Of a stretch of DNA of 64,000 bases, positions 20,713 to 29,600 are shown piece by piece; the first letter of the stretch is position 1, and every line of letters starts with the position of its first letter. A program made the position numbers and the translations under genes. Location of the stretch: positions 1,061,189-1,125,188 of the forward strand of contig FOZF01000002.1 of the NCBI GenBank assembly GCA_900113425.1, read 5' to 3'. Source of the stretch: Stenotrophomonas maltophilia. GTDB lineage: Bacteria; Pseudomonadota; Gammaproteobacteria; Xanthomonadales; Xanthomonadaceae. The notes under the pieces were generated by a model. The model was not told the origin of the DNA. It made no database searches and saw only the letters and a program-made list of their open reading frames with translations.

Positions 20713-21921
20713 TTACGGTGCCGTCGCCGCGCCTGCCACCGAAGGCGATGGCGGATGGACGCGCAGGCCGAACAGGGGGCGCAGCCAGCGGACGCGACGG
20801 ATCAGCAGCTCGTGGATCAGCAGGCAGCCGGCGACGGTGCCGGCAACCAGCAGAGCCGGTTCCAGCCAGGGGCCGAGCTGAAGGGGCCGCAGCCAGTAGA
20901 GCAGGACGATCAGTACGGTCTGGTGCAGGATGTACCAGCTGAAGACCGCCTCGCGGCAGTAGTCGAGGCCACGCCACGGCCGGTCGAGCAGCACGCGGGC
21001 CCAGCCGAACATCGCCAGCAGTGCGCACCAGGTGTACAGGGCCCGGCCGACGCGCTCGGTCTGCGCCCACGGCAGCGACAGCACCCACGGATCGAGCTGG
21101 TCAAGGTCGGGCATCCGGCCCAGGGCGCGGATGCCGAGTTCGACCAGCAGCCCGATCAAGGCCAGCGCCAACGTCAGGCGCCGGCCCCGCACCAGCAGGT
21201 CCCAGCCGCGTTGCCAGCGTGCAACCCAGAAACCGGCCAGGAACAGGGGCAGGGATTCGGCATGCACGTAGAGGTCGTTCAGCAGCGCATGGGTGGGCGG
21301 CCACGCAGGCATCACCACCAGCAGGGCCCAGGCCAGCCAGAGCACCGGCAGCAGCAGGCCGACGATCGCGATCAGGCGGTCATCGGGCCGCCATGACGGC
21401 AGCCGTGCCCACAGCGCCTTCATCGGACCGGCCAGCGCGATGGCCAGCAGCGTGTAGGGCACCAGGTACGCCAGATACCACAGGTGATTCCAGGTGAACC
21501 CGTAGGCGGCGCCATCGAAATGTGCGCCCGGCCACGGCCGGAACTGCCAGTAACGCCACAGGAAGGCGCCGAGTCCTGGCGTCACATCGCCCTTGTCCAC
21601 CGCCTCGCAGTAGGCCTGCAGCGAGACGACCGCGACAATGCCGAACAACAGGGGCAGCAGCAGGCGTCCGCTGCGTTTCAGTGCGAACCGGGTGCGTCCG
21701 TGCCGCGGCAGCGACAGGCCCAGAGCGATACCCGAGATCACGAACAGCAGCGGCATGCGCCAGCGGTTCAGAGCGATCATCGGCCACTGCAGCCACTCGG
21801 CCGTGTAGGCGCTCTTGAGATGGAAGCCCCAGCCATCCACGTAGGCCATGGCCGCGTGGTAAAGGATGAGCAGGGCAAAGGCGAGCACGCGGAGCGTGTC
21901 GATGTCGTGGCGTCGGGTCAT
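20713..21921 (-). CDS. Acyltransferase family 3 (OpgC-like) membrane protein
   Basis: A 402-residue polytopic inner-membrane protein beginning MTRRHDIDTLRVLAFALLIL. This is the characteristic start of acyltransferase-3 family proteins, with the catalytic His in LILYHAAMAYVDGW. About ten hydrophobic segments follow. The MPLLFVISGIALGLSL segment and the HLWYLAYLVPYTLLAI region match OpgC-like members that succinylate glucans. The acylated substrate here is unknown; a periplasmic glucan or surface polysaccharide is most likely. It is transcribed divergently from a LytTR regulator with about 160 bases between start codons, so the regulator may control it. The start at 21921 is set by the conserved N-terminal motif. 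Confidence 0.88.
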   Translation of the reverse strand: MTRRHDIDTLRVLAFALLILYHAAMAYVDGWGFHLKSAYTAEWLQWPMIALNRWRMPLLFVISGIALGLSLPRHGRTRFALKRSGRLLLPLLFGIVAVVSLQAYCEAVDKGDVTPGLGAFLWRYWQFRPWPGAHFDGAAYGFTWNHLWYLAYLVPYTLLAIALAGPMKALWARLPSWRPDDRLIAIVGLLLPVLWLAWALLVVMPAWPPTHALLNDLYVHAESLPLFLAGFWVARWQRGWDLLVRGRRLTLALALIGLLVELGIRALGRMPDLDQLDPWVLSLPWAQTERVGRALYTWCALLAMFGWARVLLDRPWRGLDYCREAVFSWYILHQTVLIVLLYWLRPLQLGPWLEPALLVAGTVAGCLLIHELLIRRVRWLRPLFGLRVHPPSPSVAGAATAP

Positions 21922-22084
21922 GGCCGCAACCGGCAGGAAGGTGACGCCAGACTGCGTCCGCAAAGGTGGCGGCGTAAGCGGCAGGGGGCCGCCGGTGCCG
22001 CGGTAGTGACCAATGGCGGGCGTGCCGGGATCAACGGGGAGGCTACGCTCGCTCCCTTGATGCACGCTGAGGGACCACGACGAG

Positions 22085-22957
22085 ATGGATGCAGCAATGG
22101 CCCAGGGCAGACTGCCGCGCTGGCGAACGTCAAGTCGTCTGCTGGTGTGGGCCGCGATCCTGTCGGCGACCGCAGTGACGAACGCGCTGGTGGAAGTGAT
22201 GGATTCCGGGCGCCACGGCACCGCCCTGGCCCTGTGGGAGCCCCTGGTCTGGGAGTTCAGCAGCGCCGGAGCGGTGCTGCTGACCCTGCCGCTGCTGTGG
22301 TGGGGGTGCGAGCGCTGGCCGCTGCATGCCGACACCTGGAAGCGCCTGCTGCCGCTGTACCTGCTGGCCAGCGTGGGGTGGTCGCTGCTGCACGTGGTGG
22401 GGATGATGGTGATCCGCCACCTCGCGTACGCGGCACTGGGCCATCACTATCAGGACGATGACGGCTGGTTGCAGCGCTTTGCCTACGAGTACCTGAAGGA
22501 TGTGCGCACGTTCGCGTTGTTCGTGGCGCTGGAGCACCTTGCCGGCTGGTTTGGCCGCCGCCGCCAGGGTGAGGCATCCCTGCTGGCCGCGCCGGATGTC
22601 GGCCCGCCGGTCGAGCCGGTCGAGCGCCCGCAGCACTTCCTGGTGCGCAAGCTGGGCAAGGAATTCCTGGTCGCCACCGAAGACGTCGAGTACGCCCAGG
22701 CCGCTGGCAACTACGTGAATCTGCGGGTCCGCGGCCATGACTATCCGCTGCGGATCACCATGGCGGTGCTGGAACTGCGCCTGGACCCACTGGTGTTCCT
22801 GCGGCCGCATCGCAGCTGGCTGATCAACCGCGGGCAGCTGCGCTCCATCGAGCCGCTGGATGGCGGCGAGGCCCTGCTGCACATGGCTGATGGGGCGAAG
22901 ATACCCTGCAGCAGGCGCCAGCTGCCGCTGCTGCGGCAGGCGCTGGCGGGAGGATAG
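22085..22957 (+). CDS. Membrane-anchored LytTR-family regulator (possible RpfD)
   Basis: A 290-residue protein with four predicted membrane helices in its N-terminal half (LLVWAAILSATAVTNALVEV, then AVLLTLPLLWWG, LLPLYLLASVGWSLLHVVG and FALFVALEHLAGWF). A cytoplasmic C-terminal LytTR DNA-binding domain covers residues about 190-285, including EDVEYAQAAGNYVNLRV and FLRPHRSWLINRGQLRSIEP. It would sense a membrane or envelope signal and act directly on DNA without a separate kinase. Start is ATG 22085; ATG 22097 is also possible. Xanthomonas rpf clusters contain a LytTR gene called rpfD, and this gene may be its counterpart. I leave the symbol blank because I recall rather than verify that link. 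It is divergent from the acyltransferase gene, a likely target. Confidence 0.87.
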   Translation: MDAAMAQGRLPRWRTSSRLLVWAAILSATAVTNALVEVMDSGRHGTALALWEPLVWEFSSAGAVLLTLPLLWWGCERWPLHADTWKRLLPLYLLASVGWSLLHVVGMMVIRHLAYAALGHHYQDDDGWLQRFAYEYLKDVRTFALFVALEHLAGWFGRRRQGEASLLAAPDVGPPVEPVERPQHFLVRKLGKEFLVATEDVEYAQAAGNYVNLRVRGHDYPLRITMAVLELRLDPLVFLRPHRSWLINRGQLRSIEPLDGGEALLHMADGAKIPCSRRQLPLLRQALAGG

Positions 22958-22988
22958 GGGCGGGCGGACCTGCGGACCGCCCGGCCCC
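22957..22988. terminator. Hairpin between convergent LytTR and M48 genes
   Basis: GGGCGG (22962-22967) pairs with CCGCCC (22977-22982), extended by outer GGGGC/GCCCC with a bulge. It occupies the 38-base gap between two convergent genes and probably ends both transcripts. Confidence 0.5.
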
Positions 22989-22995
22989 TTCGTGC

Positions 22996-23736
22996 TTACT
23001 TCCTGTCTTTCTTGATCATCGCGTCGATGCGTGCGGCGCGGGCTTCCGAGCCGGGGTGCGATGACATCAGGCCGCCTTCGCTGGACAGCTTGCGGAACAT
23101 GCTGGCCAGGGCCGCCGGATCATAGTTGTGGCGCTTCATGAACTGGTAGCCGTACTCGTCCGCCGCGCTCTCTTCCTTCTGCGAGAACTGGGCGTTGACG
23201 AAACCCTCGGCCAGGTCGCCGAGCTGGCCTTGGCTGAGCTGGGTCAGGTTGCCGTTGCCCGAGGCAGCCAGGCCTTCGCGGCCGGCCGATGCGAGCAGCG
23301 CGGTGCGCATCTTGGTCTTGCTGTGGCCCAGCTTCACGTGGCCGATTTCGTGGCCGATCACGCCACGGACCTCGTCATCGCTGGCCATGTCCATCAGGCC
23401 GGTATAGACGCGGACACAGCCGTTGGCCATCGCCCAGGCGTTGACATCGGCGGTCCGGTAGACCTTGAAGTTCAGGTTCAGGCCGTCCTCGTTGGCGAGC
23501 CCCTGGGTGATCTTGGCCAGGCGCTGGGCATAGGGATCGTTGGCGGGTGCCAGCTGGTTCTCCTTGTCCATGTAGGCGCAGGCCTGGTCGGCGGCCGCCG
23601 AGACCTCTGCGTCGGACAGGGTCAGCGCCTTGCCGGCCTTCAGGCCGGTGCTGGTCAGGCCCTTCAGGTCGATGGCCGAGGCATTGGCGGCCAGCAGGCA
23701 GGCGGCCAGGCACAGGGTGGAACGCATGATCTTCAT
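22996..23736 (-). CDS. M48-family zinc metalloprotease, exported
   Basis: A 246-residue protein with an N-terminal signal peptide (MKIMRSTLCLAACLLAANAS). The HEXXH zinc motif appears as VIGHEIGHVKLGHSK (residues about 130-144), with the third ligand Glu in KEESAADEYGYQF. This is the soluble LoiP/YggG-like type rather than the membrane HtpX type. It probably degrades misfolded envelope proteins. The start at 23736 is fixed by AGGAGCACC just upstream on the minus strand and by the signal peptide; a longer upstream reading would remove it from the N terminus. It is divergent from prfB, with about 180 bases between starts. Its length is near normal for this group. Confidence 0.92.
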   Translation of the reverse strand: MKIMRSTLCLAACLLAANASAIDLKGLTSTGLKAGKALTLSDAEVSAAADQACAYMDKENQLAPANDPYAQRLAKITQGLANEDGLNLNFKVYRTADVNAWAMANGCVRVYTGLMDMASDDEVRGVIGHEIGHVKLGHSKTKMRTALLASAGREGLAASGNGNLTQLSQGQLGDLAEGFVNAQFSQKEESAADEYGYQFMKRHNYDPAALASMFRKLSSEGGLMSSHPGSEARAARIDAMIKKDRK

Positions 23737-23919
23737 TGAAATGGTGCTCCTTGGATTGGGATGGGCCGCGCGTCCCCCTGTTGCCGCGGCGGCCGGGAAG
23801 TCTACCGGCTTCAGCCCGCCCCGTGTCCAGCGGCCGGCCGGGCCGCTGGGGGTGCCTCGCCGCCCGCCGGGCGCCTGCGTTATCATTGACAGTCATTTTT
23901 TGAACGCACGACCGCCGAC

Positions 23920-25045
23920 ATGATCGAACTGAATCCTGTCCGCCAGCGCATCACCGATCTGACTGATCGCGTGCTGTCGCTTCGGGGGTATCTTTGACTA
24001 CGACGCCAAGAAAGAGCGTCTTGAAGAAGTAACGCGGGAGCTTGAAAACCCCGACGTCTGGAACAACGCCGAGTACGCCCAGAACCTGGGGCGCGAGCGC
24101 TCCAGCCTGGAAAAGACCGTGGGCGGCATCGCCTCGGTGCTCGATGGCCTGAAGGATGCGACCGAGCTGCTGGAGCTGGCCGAGTCCGAGCAGGACGAGG
24201 ACACCGCGCTGGCCGTGGTTGCCGATCTGGACAAGCACCAGTCGCACGTCGAGAAGCTGGAGTTCCAGCGCATGTTCTCCGGCGAGATGGACAACGCTGC
24301 CGCATTCGTTGACATCCAGGCCGGTGCCGGTGGTACCGAAGCCCAGGACTGGGCCGAGATCCTGCTGCGCATGTACCTGCGCTGGTGCGAATCACGTGGC
24401 TGGAAGACCGAGCTGATGGAAGTCTCCGGCGGTGATGTGGCGGGCATCAAGTCAGCCACCCTGCGCGTGGAAGGCGACTATGCCTATGGCTGGTTGAAGA
24501 CCGAGACCGGCGTGCACCGCCTGGTGCGCAAGTCGCCGTTCGACTCGGACAACCGTCGCCACACCAGCTTCACCTCGGTGTTCGTGTCGCCGGAGATCGA
24601 CGACAACATCGACATCACCATCAACCCGGCCGATCTGCGCACCGATGTCTACCGTTCGTCCGGCGCGGGTGGTCAGCACGTCAACAAGACCGAGTCGGCG
24701 GTGCGTATCACGCACATTCCGACCAACATCGTGGTGGCGTGCCAGACCGGCCGCAGCCAGCACCAGAACCGCGACAACGCGATGAAGATGCTGGCCGCAA
24801 AGCTCTACGAGCTCGAGATCCAGAAGCGCAACGCGGAGAAGGATGCCGTGGAGGCGACCAAGTCCGACATCGGCTGGGGCAGCCAGATCCGCAATTACGT
24901 GCTTGATCAGAGCCGCATCAAGGATCTGCGCACGGGCATCGAGCGTTCCGATACGCAGAAGGTGCTCGATGGTGACCTCGATGAGTTCGTCGAGGCCAGC
25001 CTGAAGGCCGGCCTGGCCGTGGGGTCCAAGCGCGTCGATGCCTGA
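23920..25045 (+). CDS. prfB: Peptide chain release factor 2, with programmed +1 frameshift
   Basis: RF2 recognises UAA and UGA stop codons and releases the finished peptide. The gene is read as 23920-23994 joined to 23996-25045, 374 residues. The first 25 codons end in CTT followed by in-frame TGA (23995-23997), and the ribosome slips +1 to read GAC. The rest contains GGQ in [20 protein letters not shown] and the RF2 recognition residues in the [16 protein letters not shown] region. Start ATG 23920 gives the conserved [11 protein letters not shown]. The frameshift autoregulates RF2: low RF2 means slow termination at UGA and more shifting. In Xanthomonas prfB is next to lysS; here about 4.7 kb separates them. 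Confidence 0.97.
23983..23998 (+). promoter_or_regulatory. prfB: prfB programmed frameshift site
   Basis: The sequence CGGGGGTATCTTTGAC contains the classical elements: a Shine-Dalgarno-like GGGGG three bases before the slippery CTT, and a UGA stop followed by C, which is a poor termination context. The common bacterial site is AGGGGG; here the first base is C, which leaves the G-run intact. Reading continues at GAC 23996. Confidence 0.95.
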
Positions 25046-25093
25046 TGCGCACGCCTGCGCCGATATCATCGCCTTCCGCAACGGAGGGCGATG

Positions 25094-25873
25094 ATGCGCA
25101 GCGAGAGTGAACGCAGGGAGCTCGGCGGTTTCCTCAAGGCCTGCCGCGCCCGTGTCGACCCGGCCACGCTGGGCCTGCCGGCCGGGCGCCGGCGTACCCC
25201 CGGCCTGAAGCGCGAGGAAGTGGCGCTGGCGGTGGGGGTCAGTGTCAGCTGGTACACCTGGATCGAGCAGGGACGTGAAGTGCGTGCGTCGCCGGAAGTG
25301 CTCGAGCGCCTGGCCCGGGTATTGCGGATGAGCGATGACGAGCGCGCGTACGCGTTCGCGCTGTCCGGCTATGGCGTTCCGCTGGAGTCGCCAGATGAAA
25401 GCGTGACCGATGGCCTGCGCCAGCTGGTGGACGCGATGCAGCCGATTCCGGCCTACGTACGCAACACCCGTTTCGACATCCTGGCCTGGAATCCGGCCAT
25501 TGCCGAACTGTTCGTCGACTACAGCCAGCTGGCGCCGCATGAGCGCAACACGCTGCGGCTGATGTTCCTGTATCCGCCCTATCGCACGTTGATCCTCAAC
25601 TGGGAGGAGATGGCCCGGGGCCTGCTGGCCGGCTTCCGCGCGGCGATGGCGCAGGCGCAGGACAAGGCGCCCTTCCTGGCGCTGGCCGAGGACATCGCTG
25701 CCCACAGCGATACGTTCAGGCAGTGGTGGCCGGAGCATGATGTGCGCCGCTTCGACGAGGGGGCGAAGAAGCTGAACCACCCCACGCGCGGGTTGCTGGA
25801 CCTGCAGTATGTGGCGCTGGTGCCGGAGAGCCGGCACGACCTGTCATTGGTCACCTACCTGCCGCGAAAGTAG
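25094..25873 (+). CDS. MmyB-family helix-turn-helix regulator
   Basis: A roughly 260-residue transcription regulator. Residues about 5-85 form an XRE-type helix-turn-helix preceded by the typical ELGGFLKACRARVDP and RRTPGLKREEVALAVGVSVS, then WYTWIEQGREVRASPEVLER. The C-terminal half is an MmyB-like ligand-binding (PAS-like) domain, with PAYVRNTRFDILAWNPAIAEL and NTLRLMFLYPPYR. Such proteins bind small ligands, possibly fatty acids, and often control a nearby dehydrogenase or oxidoreductase. Tandem ATGs occur at 25091 and 25094; the second has better spacing from GGAGG (25083-25087). The gene follows prfB by about 50 bases. The next protein-coding gene downstream, across the hairpin pair, is an aldehyde dehydrogenase, a reasonable regulatory target. 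Confidence 0.88.
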   Translation: MRSESERRELGGFLKACRARVDPATLGLPAGRRRTPGLKREEVALAVGVSVSWYTWIEQGREVRASPEVLERLARVLRMSDDERAYAFALSGYGVPLESPDESVTDGLRQLVDAMQPIPAYVRNTRFDILAWNPAIAELFVDYSQLAPHERNTLRLMFLYPPYRTLILNWEEMARGLLAGFRAAMAQAQDKAPFLALAEDIAAHSDTFRQWWPEHDVRRFDEGAKKLNHPTRGLLDLQYVALVPESRHDLSLVTYLPRK

Positions 25874-25881
25874 GTGGGTCG

Positions 25882-25898
25882 GCAGGGCTGCGCCCTGC
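25882..25898. repeat. GCAGGGC small hairpin of composite element A
   Basis: GCAGGGC and GCCCTGC pair around a TGC loop. The same hairpin, with loop ACA, closes the mirror-image element at 26350-26366, so it appears to be part of a larger repeated unit rather than a simple terminator. Confidence 0.7.
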
Positions 25899-25914
25899 AC
25901 CCGCAGAGGCTTCA

Positions 25915-25947
<33 letters not shown>

Positions 25948-25963
25948 GTGCATTCCGTGGGAT

Positions 25964-26065
25964 GGCGGGGCGGCGTCGGAGTGCGGGGACGCCGTGAACC
26001 CATCCATGGGGGCTTGGCAGCCGCATCCATGCGGCTGACACCCCGCACTCCGACGCCGCCCCGCC
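25964..26065 (+). repeat. Long hairpin A: 25-bp arms, 52-nt conserved loop
   Basis: Arms 25964-25988 and 26041-26065 are perfectly complementary over 25 bp. The loop (25989-26040) is 52 nt and begins ACGCCGTGAACCCATCCATG. It contains a second hairpin, CAGCCGCAT CC ATGCGGCTG. The arms do not resemble those of the other three copies, while the loop does. With the GCAGGGC hairpin and hexamer repeat on its left it makes a unit of about 200 bases. Confidence 0.9.
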
Positions 26066-26093
26066 TCTGACAATTTCCCGCGGCTGTGGGTGG

Positions 26094-26113
26094 GTGTCGA
26101 CCTTGGTCGACAC
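26094..26113. repeat. GTGTCGACC/GGTCGACAC palindrome between hairpins A and B
   Basis: Nine-base arms with a TT loop form a 20-base palindrome at the centre of the A-B pair. It resembles the short palindromes common between Stenotrophomonas genes. Further out, GACAATTTCCCGCG (26069-26082) mirrors CGCGGGAAACTGTC (26163-26176) with one mismatch, extending the symmetry between A and B. Confidence 0.7.
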
Positions 26114-26179
26114 ATCTGTCAGATATCGAAATTCATTTGGAGCCGGATCCGTTCCGACAGATCGCGGGAAACTGTCGAA

Positions 26180-26281
26180 GGCGGGGTGGGGCCGATGGCG
26201 GGAGTGTCCGCGGCATGGATGCCGCGGCCAAGCCCCCATGGATGGGTTCACGGCGTCTCCCGCCATCGGCCCCACCCCGCC
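26180..26281 (-). repeat. Long hairpin B: 25-bp arms, 52-nt conserved loop, inverted relative to A
   Basis: Arms 26180-26204 and 26257-26281 pair perfectly over 25 bp. The loop (26205-26256) is again 52 nt. On the minus strand it starts ACGCCGTGAACCCATCCATG and contains the inner hairpin CCGCGGCAT CC ATGCCGCGG. Relative to A it is in opposite orientation, so the two face each other around 26094-26113. Confidence 0.9.
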
Positions 26282-26303
26282 ATCCCGCAGGAAACCAGCT
26301 TCT

Positions 26304-26366
26304 GCTGTGGCTTGGCTGTGGCTTGGCTGTGGCTTGGCGTGGCTTAGGGGCAGGGCACAGCCCTGC
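26304..26366 (-). repeat. Tandem repeat and GCAGGGC hairpin of composite element B
   Basis: Three copies of the 11-base unit GCTGTGGCTTG (26304-26336) and a shortened fourth are followed by the hairpin GCAGGGC-ACA-GCCCTGC (26350-26366). Read on the minus strand this is the same order as in element A: small hairpin, tandem repeat, long hairpin. Confidence 0.75.
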
Positions 26367-26497
26367 CGACAACCCCATTCAGGCAGGTAAGTGCAGGTCA
26401 CAGGATAAGCAGACGCCTTGTTGCGCGGCAGCTTCGGGTCCACATTCGTGACAGGAGACGGGCAATCGGCCCGTTGCCGAGACAACAGGAGCCCTGC

Positions 26498-27883
26498 ATG
26501 TCCGCTGCCCCCGCCATTGCGATTTCCCTCGATCCGGCCACCGGCCAGGAAATCGCCCGCCATCCCTTCGTTACCGACGCCGAGCTGGAGGTGATCCTCG
26601 ACCGAGGCCAGGCCGGCTTTGCCGCCTGGAGCGCGCAGTCGCTGGAGCAGCGCGCCGATGTCCTGCGTGCGATGGCCGCGGTCCTGCGCCGCGACCGCGA
26701 ATCGCTTGCGGCGCTGGCCACGGCCGAGATGGGCAAGGTCCACGTCGAATCGTTGGCGGAGATCGAGAAGTGCGCGGTGCTCTGCGAGTGGTATGCGGAC
26801 AACGGCGCACAGTACCTGCGCGACGAGCCGACGCAGGTTCCCGATGACAAGGCCTACGTGTCCTACCTGCCACTGGGCGTGGTGCTGGGCATCATGCCCT
26901 GGAATTTCCCGTACTGGCAGGTGATGCGCGCAGCAGTGCCGATCCTGATGGGTGGCAATGGTTTCCTGCTCAAGCCGGCCGAGAACATCGTCGGCACCGC
27001 CCATCTGCTGGATGCCGCCTGGCGCGACGCGGGCCTGCCGGAAGGCACCTTCATCGCCGCCAACATCAGCCGTGAGGGCACCAGCCGTGCCATCGCCGAT
27101 GACCGCATCGCTGCCGTCACCCTGACCGGCAGCGTCGGCGCGGGCCGCAGCATTGCCGCGCAGGCCGGGCAGGCATTGAAGAAGGTGGTGCTGGAACTGG
27201 GGGGCTCGGATCCCTTCATCGTGCTGGACGATGCCGATCTCGACGCGGCGGTGGATGCGGCACTCGCCTCGCGCTTCCAGAACACCGGCCAGGTCTGCAT
27301 CGCCGGCAAGCGCATCATCGTCGAAGACGGTGTGTACGACCGCTTCGTGTCGCAGTTCTGCGCGAAGGTGCAGGCGCTGACCATCGGTGATGGACGTGAA
27401 CCCGGCAACCGCATCGGTCCCATGGCCCGGCAGGACCTGCTCGAGCAGCTCGATGCGCAGGTGCGTGCATCCGTCGAGGCCGGCGCGCAGCTGCTGGTCG
27501 GTGGTCATCAGCTGGATCGTCCAGGCAGCTTCTATGCCCCCACGGTGTTGGCCGGTGTCGAGCCGGGCATGCAGGCCTTCGATACCGAAACCTTCGGCCC
27601 GGTGGCTTCGATCAGCCGCGCACGCGATGCCGATCATGCGGTGGAGCTGGCCAACCAGAGCGAATTCGGCCTCAGCGGCAACCTGTGGAGCGGCGATCGC
27701 GAGCGCGCGATGCGGCTGGCGCGCCGGCTGCAGACTGGGGGCGTGTTCGTCAACGGCTTCTCCGCGTCCGACCCGCGCGTGCCGATCGGTGGCGTGAAGA
27801 AGAGTGGCTTCGGCCGCGAGCTGTCGCATTTCGGCATCCGCGAGTTCGTGAACGCGCAGACCGTGTGGTTCGACCGTCGTTGA
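26498..27883 (+). CDS. sad: Succinate-semialdehyde dehydrogenase, Sad/YneI type
   Basis: Oxidises succinate semialdehyde, or a related aldehyde, to the acid with NAD(P), feeding 4-aminobutyrate-type carbon into the TCA cycle. The 461-residue length and the sequence follow E. coli Sad (YneI) rather than GabD: LGVVLGIMPWNFPYWQVMRA, VLELGGSDPFIVL with the catalytic Glu, and FQNTGQVCIAGKR with the catalytic Cys. The C terminus GGVKKSGFGRELSHFGIREF is also typical. Start ATG 26498 follows CAGGAG. An acetolactate synthase-like gene follows by 64 bases on the same strand, so the two may be co-transcribed. The pair lies inside the rpf region between prfB and lysS, where Xanthomonas has no such genes to my knowledge. 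Confidence 0.92.
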   Translation: MSAAPAIAISLDPATGQEIARHPFVTDAELEVILDRGQAGFAAWSAQSLEQRADVLRAMAAVLRRDRESLAALATAEMGKVHVESLAEIEKCAVLCEWYADNGAQYLRDEPTQVPDDKAYVSYLPLGVVLGIMPWNFPYWQVMRAAVPILMGGNGFLLKPAENIVGTAHLLDAAWRDAGLPEGTFIAANISREGTSRAIADDRIAAVTLTGSVGAGRSIAAQAGQALKKVVLELGGSDPFIVLDDADLDAAVDAALASRFQNTGQVCIAGKRIIVEDGVYDRFVSQFCAKVQALTIGDGREPGNRIGPMARQDLLEQLDAQVRASVEAGAQLLVGGHQLDRPGSFYAPTVLAGVEPGMQAFDTETFGPVASISRARDADHAVELANQSEFGLSGNLWSGDRERAMRLARRLQTGGVFVNGFSASDPRVPIGGVKKSGFGRELSHFGIREFVNAQTVWFDRR

Positions 27884-27947
27884 CGCACGGCTTGCATCCT
27901 TCCTGTAACGATCCACCACCAGTCCAGTGAAGAGGGACGGCATTCCC

Positions 27948-29588
27948 ATGTCCAAGGGTTCAGATCTGCTTGTCGCGGCGCTCGAGAACGAGGGCGTCGA
28001 ACGTATTTTCGGTATTCCCGGCGAAGAGAACCTCGATGTCGTCGAGTCGCTGCGCCATTCCAGCATCGAGCTGGTCATCACCCGCCATGAGCAGGCGGCG
28101 GTGTTCATGGCGGCCACCTACGGACGCCTGACCGGCAAGCCGGGCGTGTGCCTGGCCACGCTCGGCCCGGGCGCCCTCAACTTCACCACCGGTGCGGCCT
28201 ACGCGCTGCTGGGCGCATGGCCGGTGATCATGATCACCGGGCAGAAGGGCATCGTCGCCAGCAAGCAGGCGCGCTTCCAGATCGTCGACATCGTCAGCAC
28301 GATGAAGCCGCTGACCAAGCAGGCGCGGCAGATCGTATCGGCGCGGACCATCCCGACCATCGTCCGCGAGGCATTCCGTGTCGCCCAGGAAGAACGTCCG
28401 GGCCCGGTCCTGCTGGAACTGCCGGAGGACATCGCGGCCACTGAAGTCGAGGATGTGGCCTTGATCCCGACGCATGCGGTGGATCGACCGATCGCCAGTC
28501 CCGAGGCGCTCGATCGCGCCGCGCAGATCATCCGCAATGCGAAGCGTCCGCTGCTGATGATCGCCTCCGCGGCGTCACGGCCGCAGTCCAGCGAGGCGCT
28601 GTCAGCCTTCGTACTGCGTGCCGGCATTCCCTTCTTCACCACGCAGATGGGCAAGGGTGCGGTGGCGGGCGGATCAGGCTTGTACATGGGGACGGCCGCG
28701 CTGACCGAGCGCGACTATGTGCACATGGCCATCGACCAGGCCGACGTGATCGTCACCATCGGCCATGAAGTGACCGAGAAGCCACCATTCGTGATGCGGC
28801 CCGGCGGCCCGACCGTCATCCACATCGGCTATTCGCAGGCGGCGGTCGAGCAGGTCTACTTCCCGCAGGTGGAAGTGATCGGCGATATCGGCCGCTCGCT
28901 GACCCAGCTGGCCGACCGCATCGAAGGCCAGGTGGCCCATGCCGATGCGCTGCTGCCGCTGCGCGCCACCATCCTCGACCATCTCGCCGACCGCGCCGAA
29001 GAGGCCGGGTTCACCCCGCAGCGGCTGGTCCACGACGTGCGCCGGGTGATGCCACCCGACGGCATCGTGGCGCTGGACAACGGCATGTACAAGATATGGT
29101 TCGCGCGCAATTACCGCACCCAGGTAGCCAATACGCTGCTGCTGGACAATGCACTTGCCACGATGGGCGCGGGCCTGCCCTCGGCGATCATGGCCTCGAT
29201 CCTGTACCCGCAGCGCCGGGTGCTGGCGGTGTGTGGCGACGGCGGCTTCATGATGAACAGCCAGGAACTGGAAACCGCACGGCGGCTGGGGCTGAACCTG
29301 GTGGTGCTGATCCTCAACGATGGTGCCTACGGCATGATCCGTTGGAAGCAGGCGGTGGATGGCTTCACCGACTATGGGATGACCTTCGGCAATCCGGACT
29401 TCGTCAGGTACGCCGAGGCCTATGGCTGCAAGGGCCACGAAGTGACGGCCATCGACCAGTTCATCCCGACCCTGGAGGCGGCGTTCAACGAAGGCGGGGT
29501 GCATCTGGTGTCGGTACCGATTGACTACTCGGAAAACGAGCGGGTTCTGGTGGATGAGCTGCGCCGGGCGTTCCCGGGGAACGCGTAG
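27948..29588 (+). CDS. Thiamine-diphosphate enzyme, acetolactate synthase large-subunit type
   Basis: A 546-residue thiamine-diphosphate enzyme. The N-terminal domain has the cofactor-activating Glu in VITRHEQAAVFMAATYGR. The C-terminal domain has the diphosphate-Mg motif starting CGDGGFMMNSQELETARRLG and ending ILNDGAYGMIRW. The family joins two pyruvate molecules to 2-acetolactate, or decarboxylates and ligates other 2-oxo acids. No small regulatory subunit gene is adjacent, which favours a catabolic (AlsS-like) or other non-biosynthetic role over valine/isoleucine synthesis. Start ATG 27948 follows the purine-rich GAAGAGGGACGG. Paired with the aldehyde dehydrogenase it could form a short pathway from a 2-oxo acid through an aldehyde to an acid. 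The substrate cannot be read from sequence alone. Confidence 0.85.
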   Translation: MSKGSDLLVAALENEGVERIFGIPGEENLDVVESLRHSSIELVITRHEQAAVFMAATYGRLTGKPGVCLATLGPGALNFTTGAAYALLGAWPVIMITGQKGIVASKQARFQIVDIVSTMKPLTKQARQIVSARTIPTIVREAFRVAQEERPGPVLLELPEDIAATEVEDVALIPTHAVDRPIASPEALDRAAQIIRNAKRPLLMIASAASRPQSSEALSAFVLRAGIPFFTTQMGKGAVAGGSGLYMGTAALTERDYVHMAIDQADVIVTIGHEVTEKPPFVMRPGGPTVIHIGYSQAAVEQVYFPQVEVIGDIGRSLTQLADRIEGQVAHADALLPLRATILDHLADRAEEAGFTPQRLVHDVRRVMPPDGIVALDNGMYKIWFARNYRTQVANTLLLDNALATMGAGLPSAIMASILYPQRRVLAVCGDGGFMMNSQELETARRLGLNLVVLILNDGAYGMIRWKQAVDGFTDYGMTFGNPDFVRYAEAYGCKGHEVTAIDQFIPTLEAAFNEGGVHLVSVPIDYSENERVLVDELRRAFPGNA

Positions 29589-29600
29589 TCACGGGGGCGG

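Noticed and set aside
26086..26451. Several small open frames between the MmyB gene and sad
   Set aside because: They read through the hairpin arms and conserved loop in all frames. The apparent similarity between them comes from the repeated DNA.
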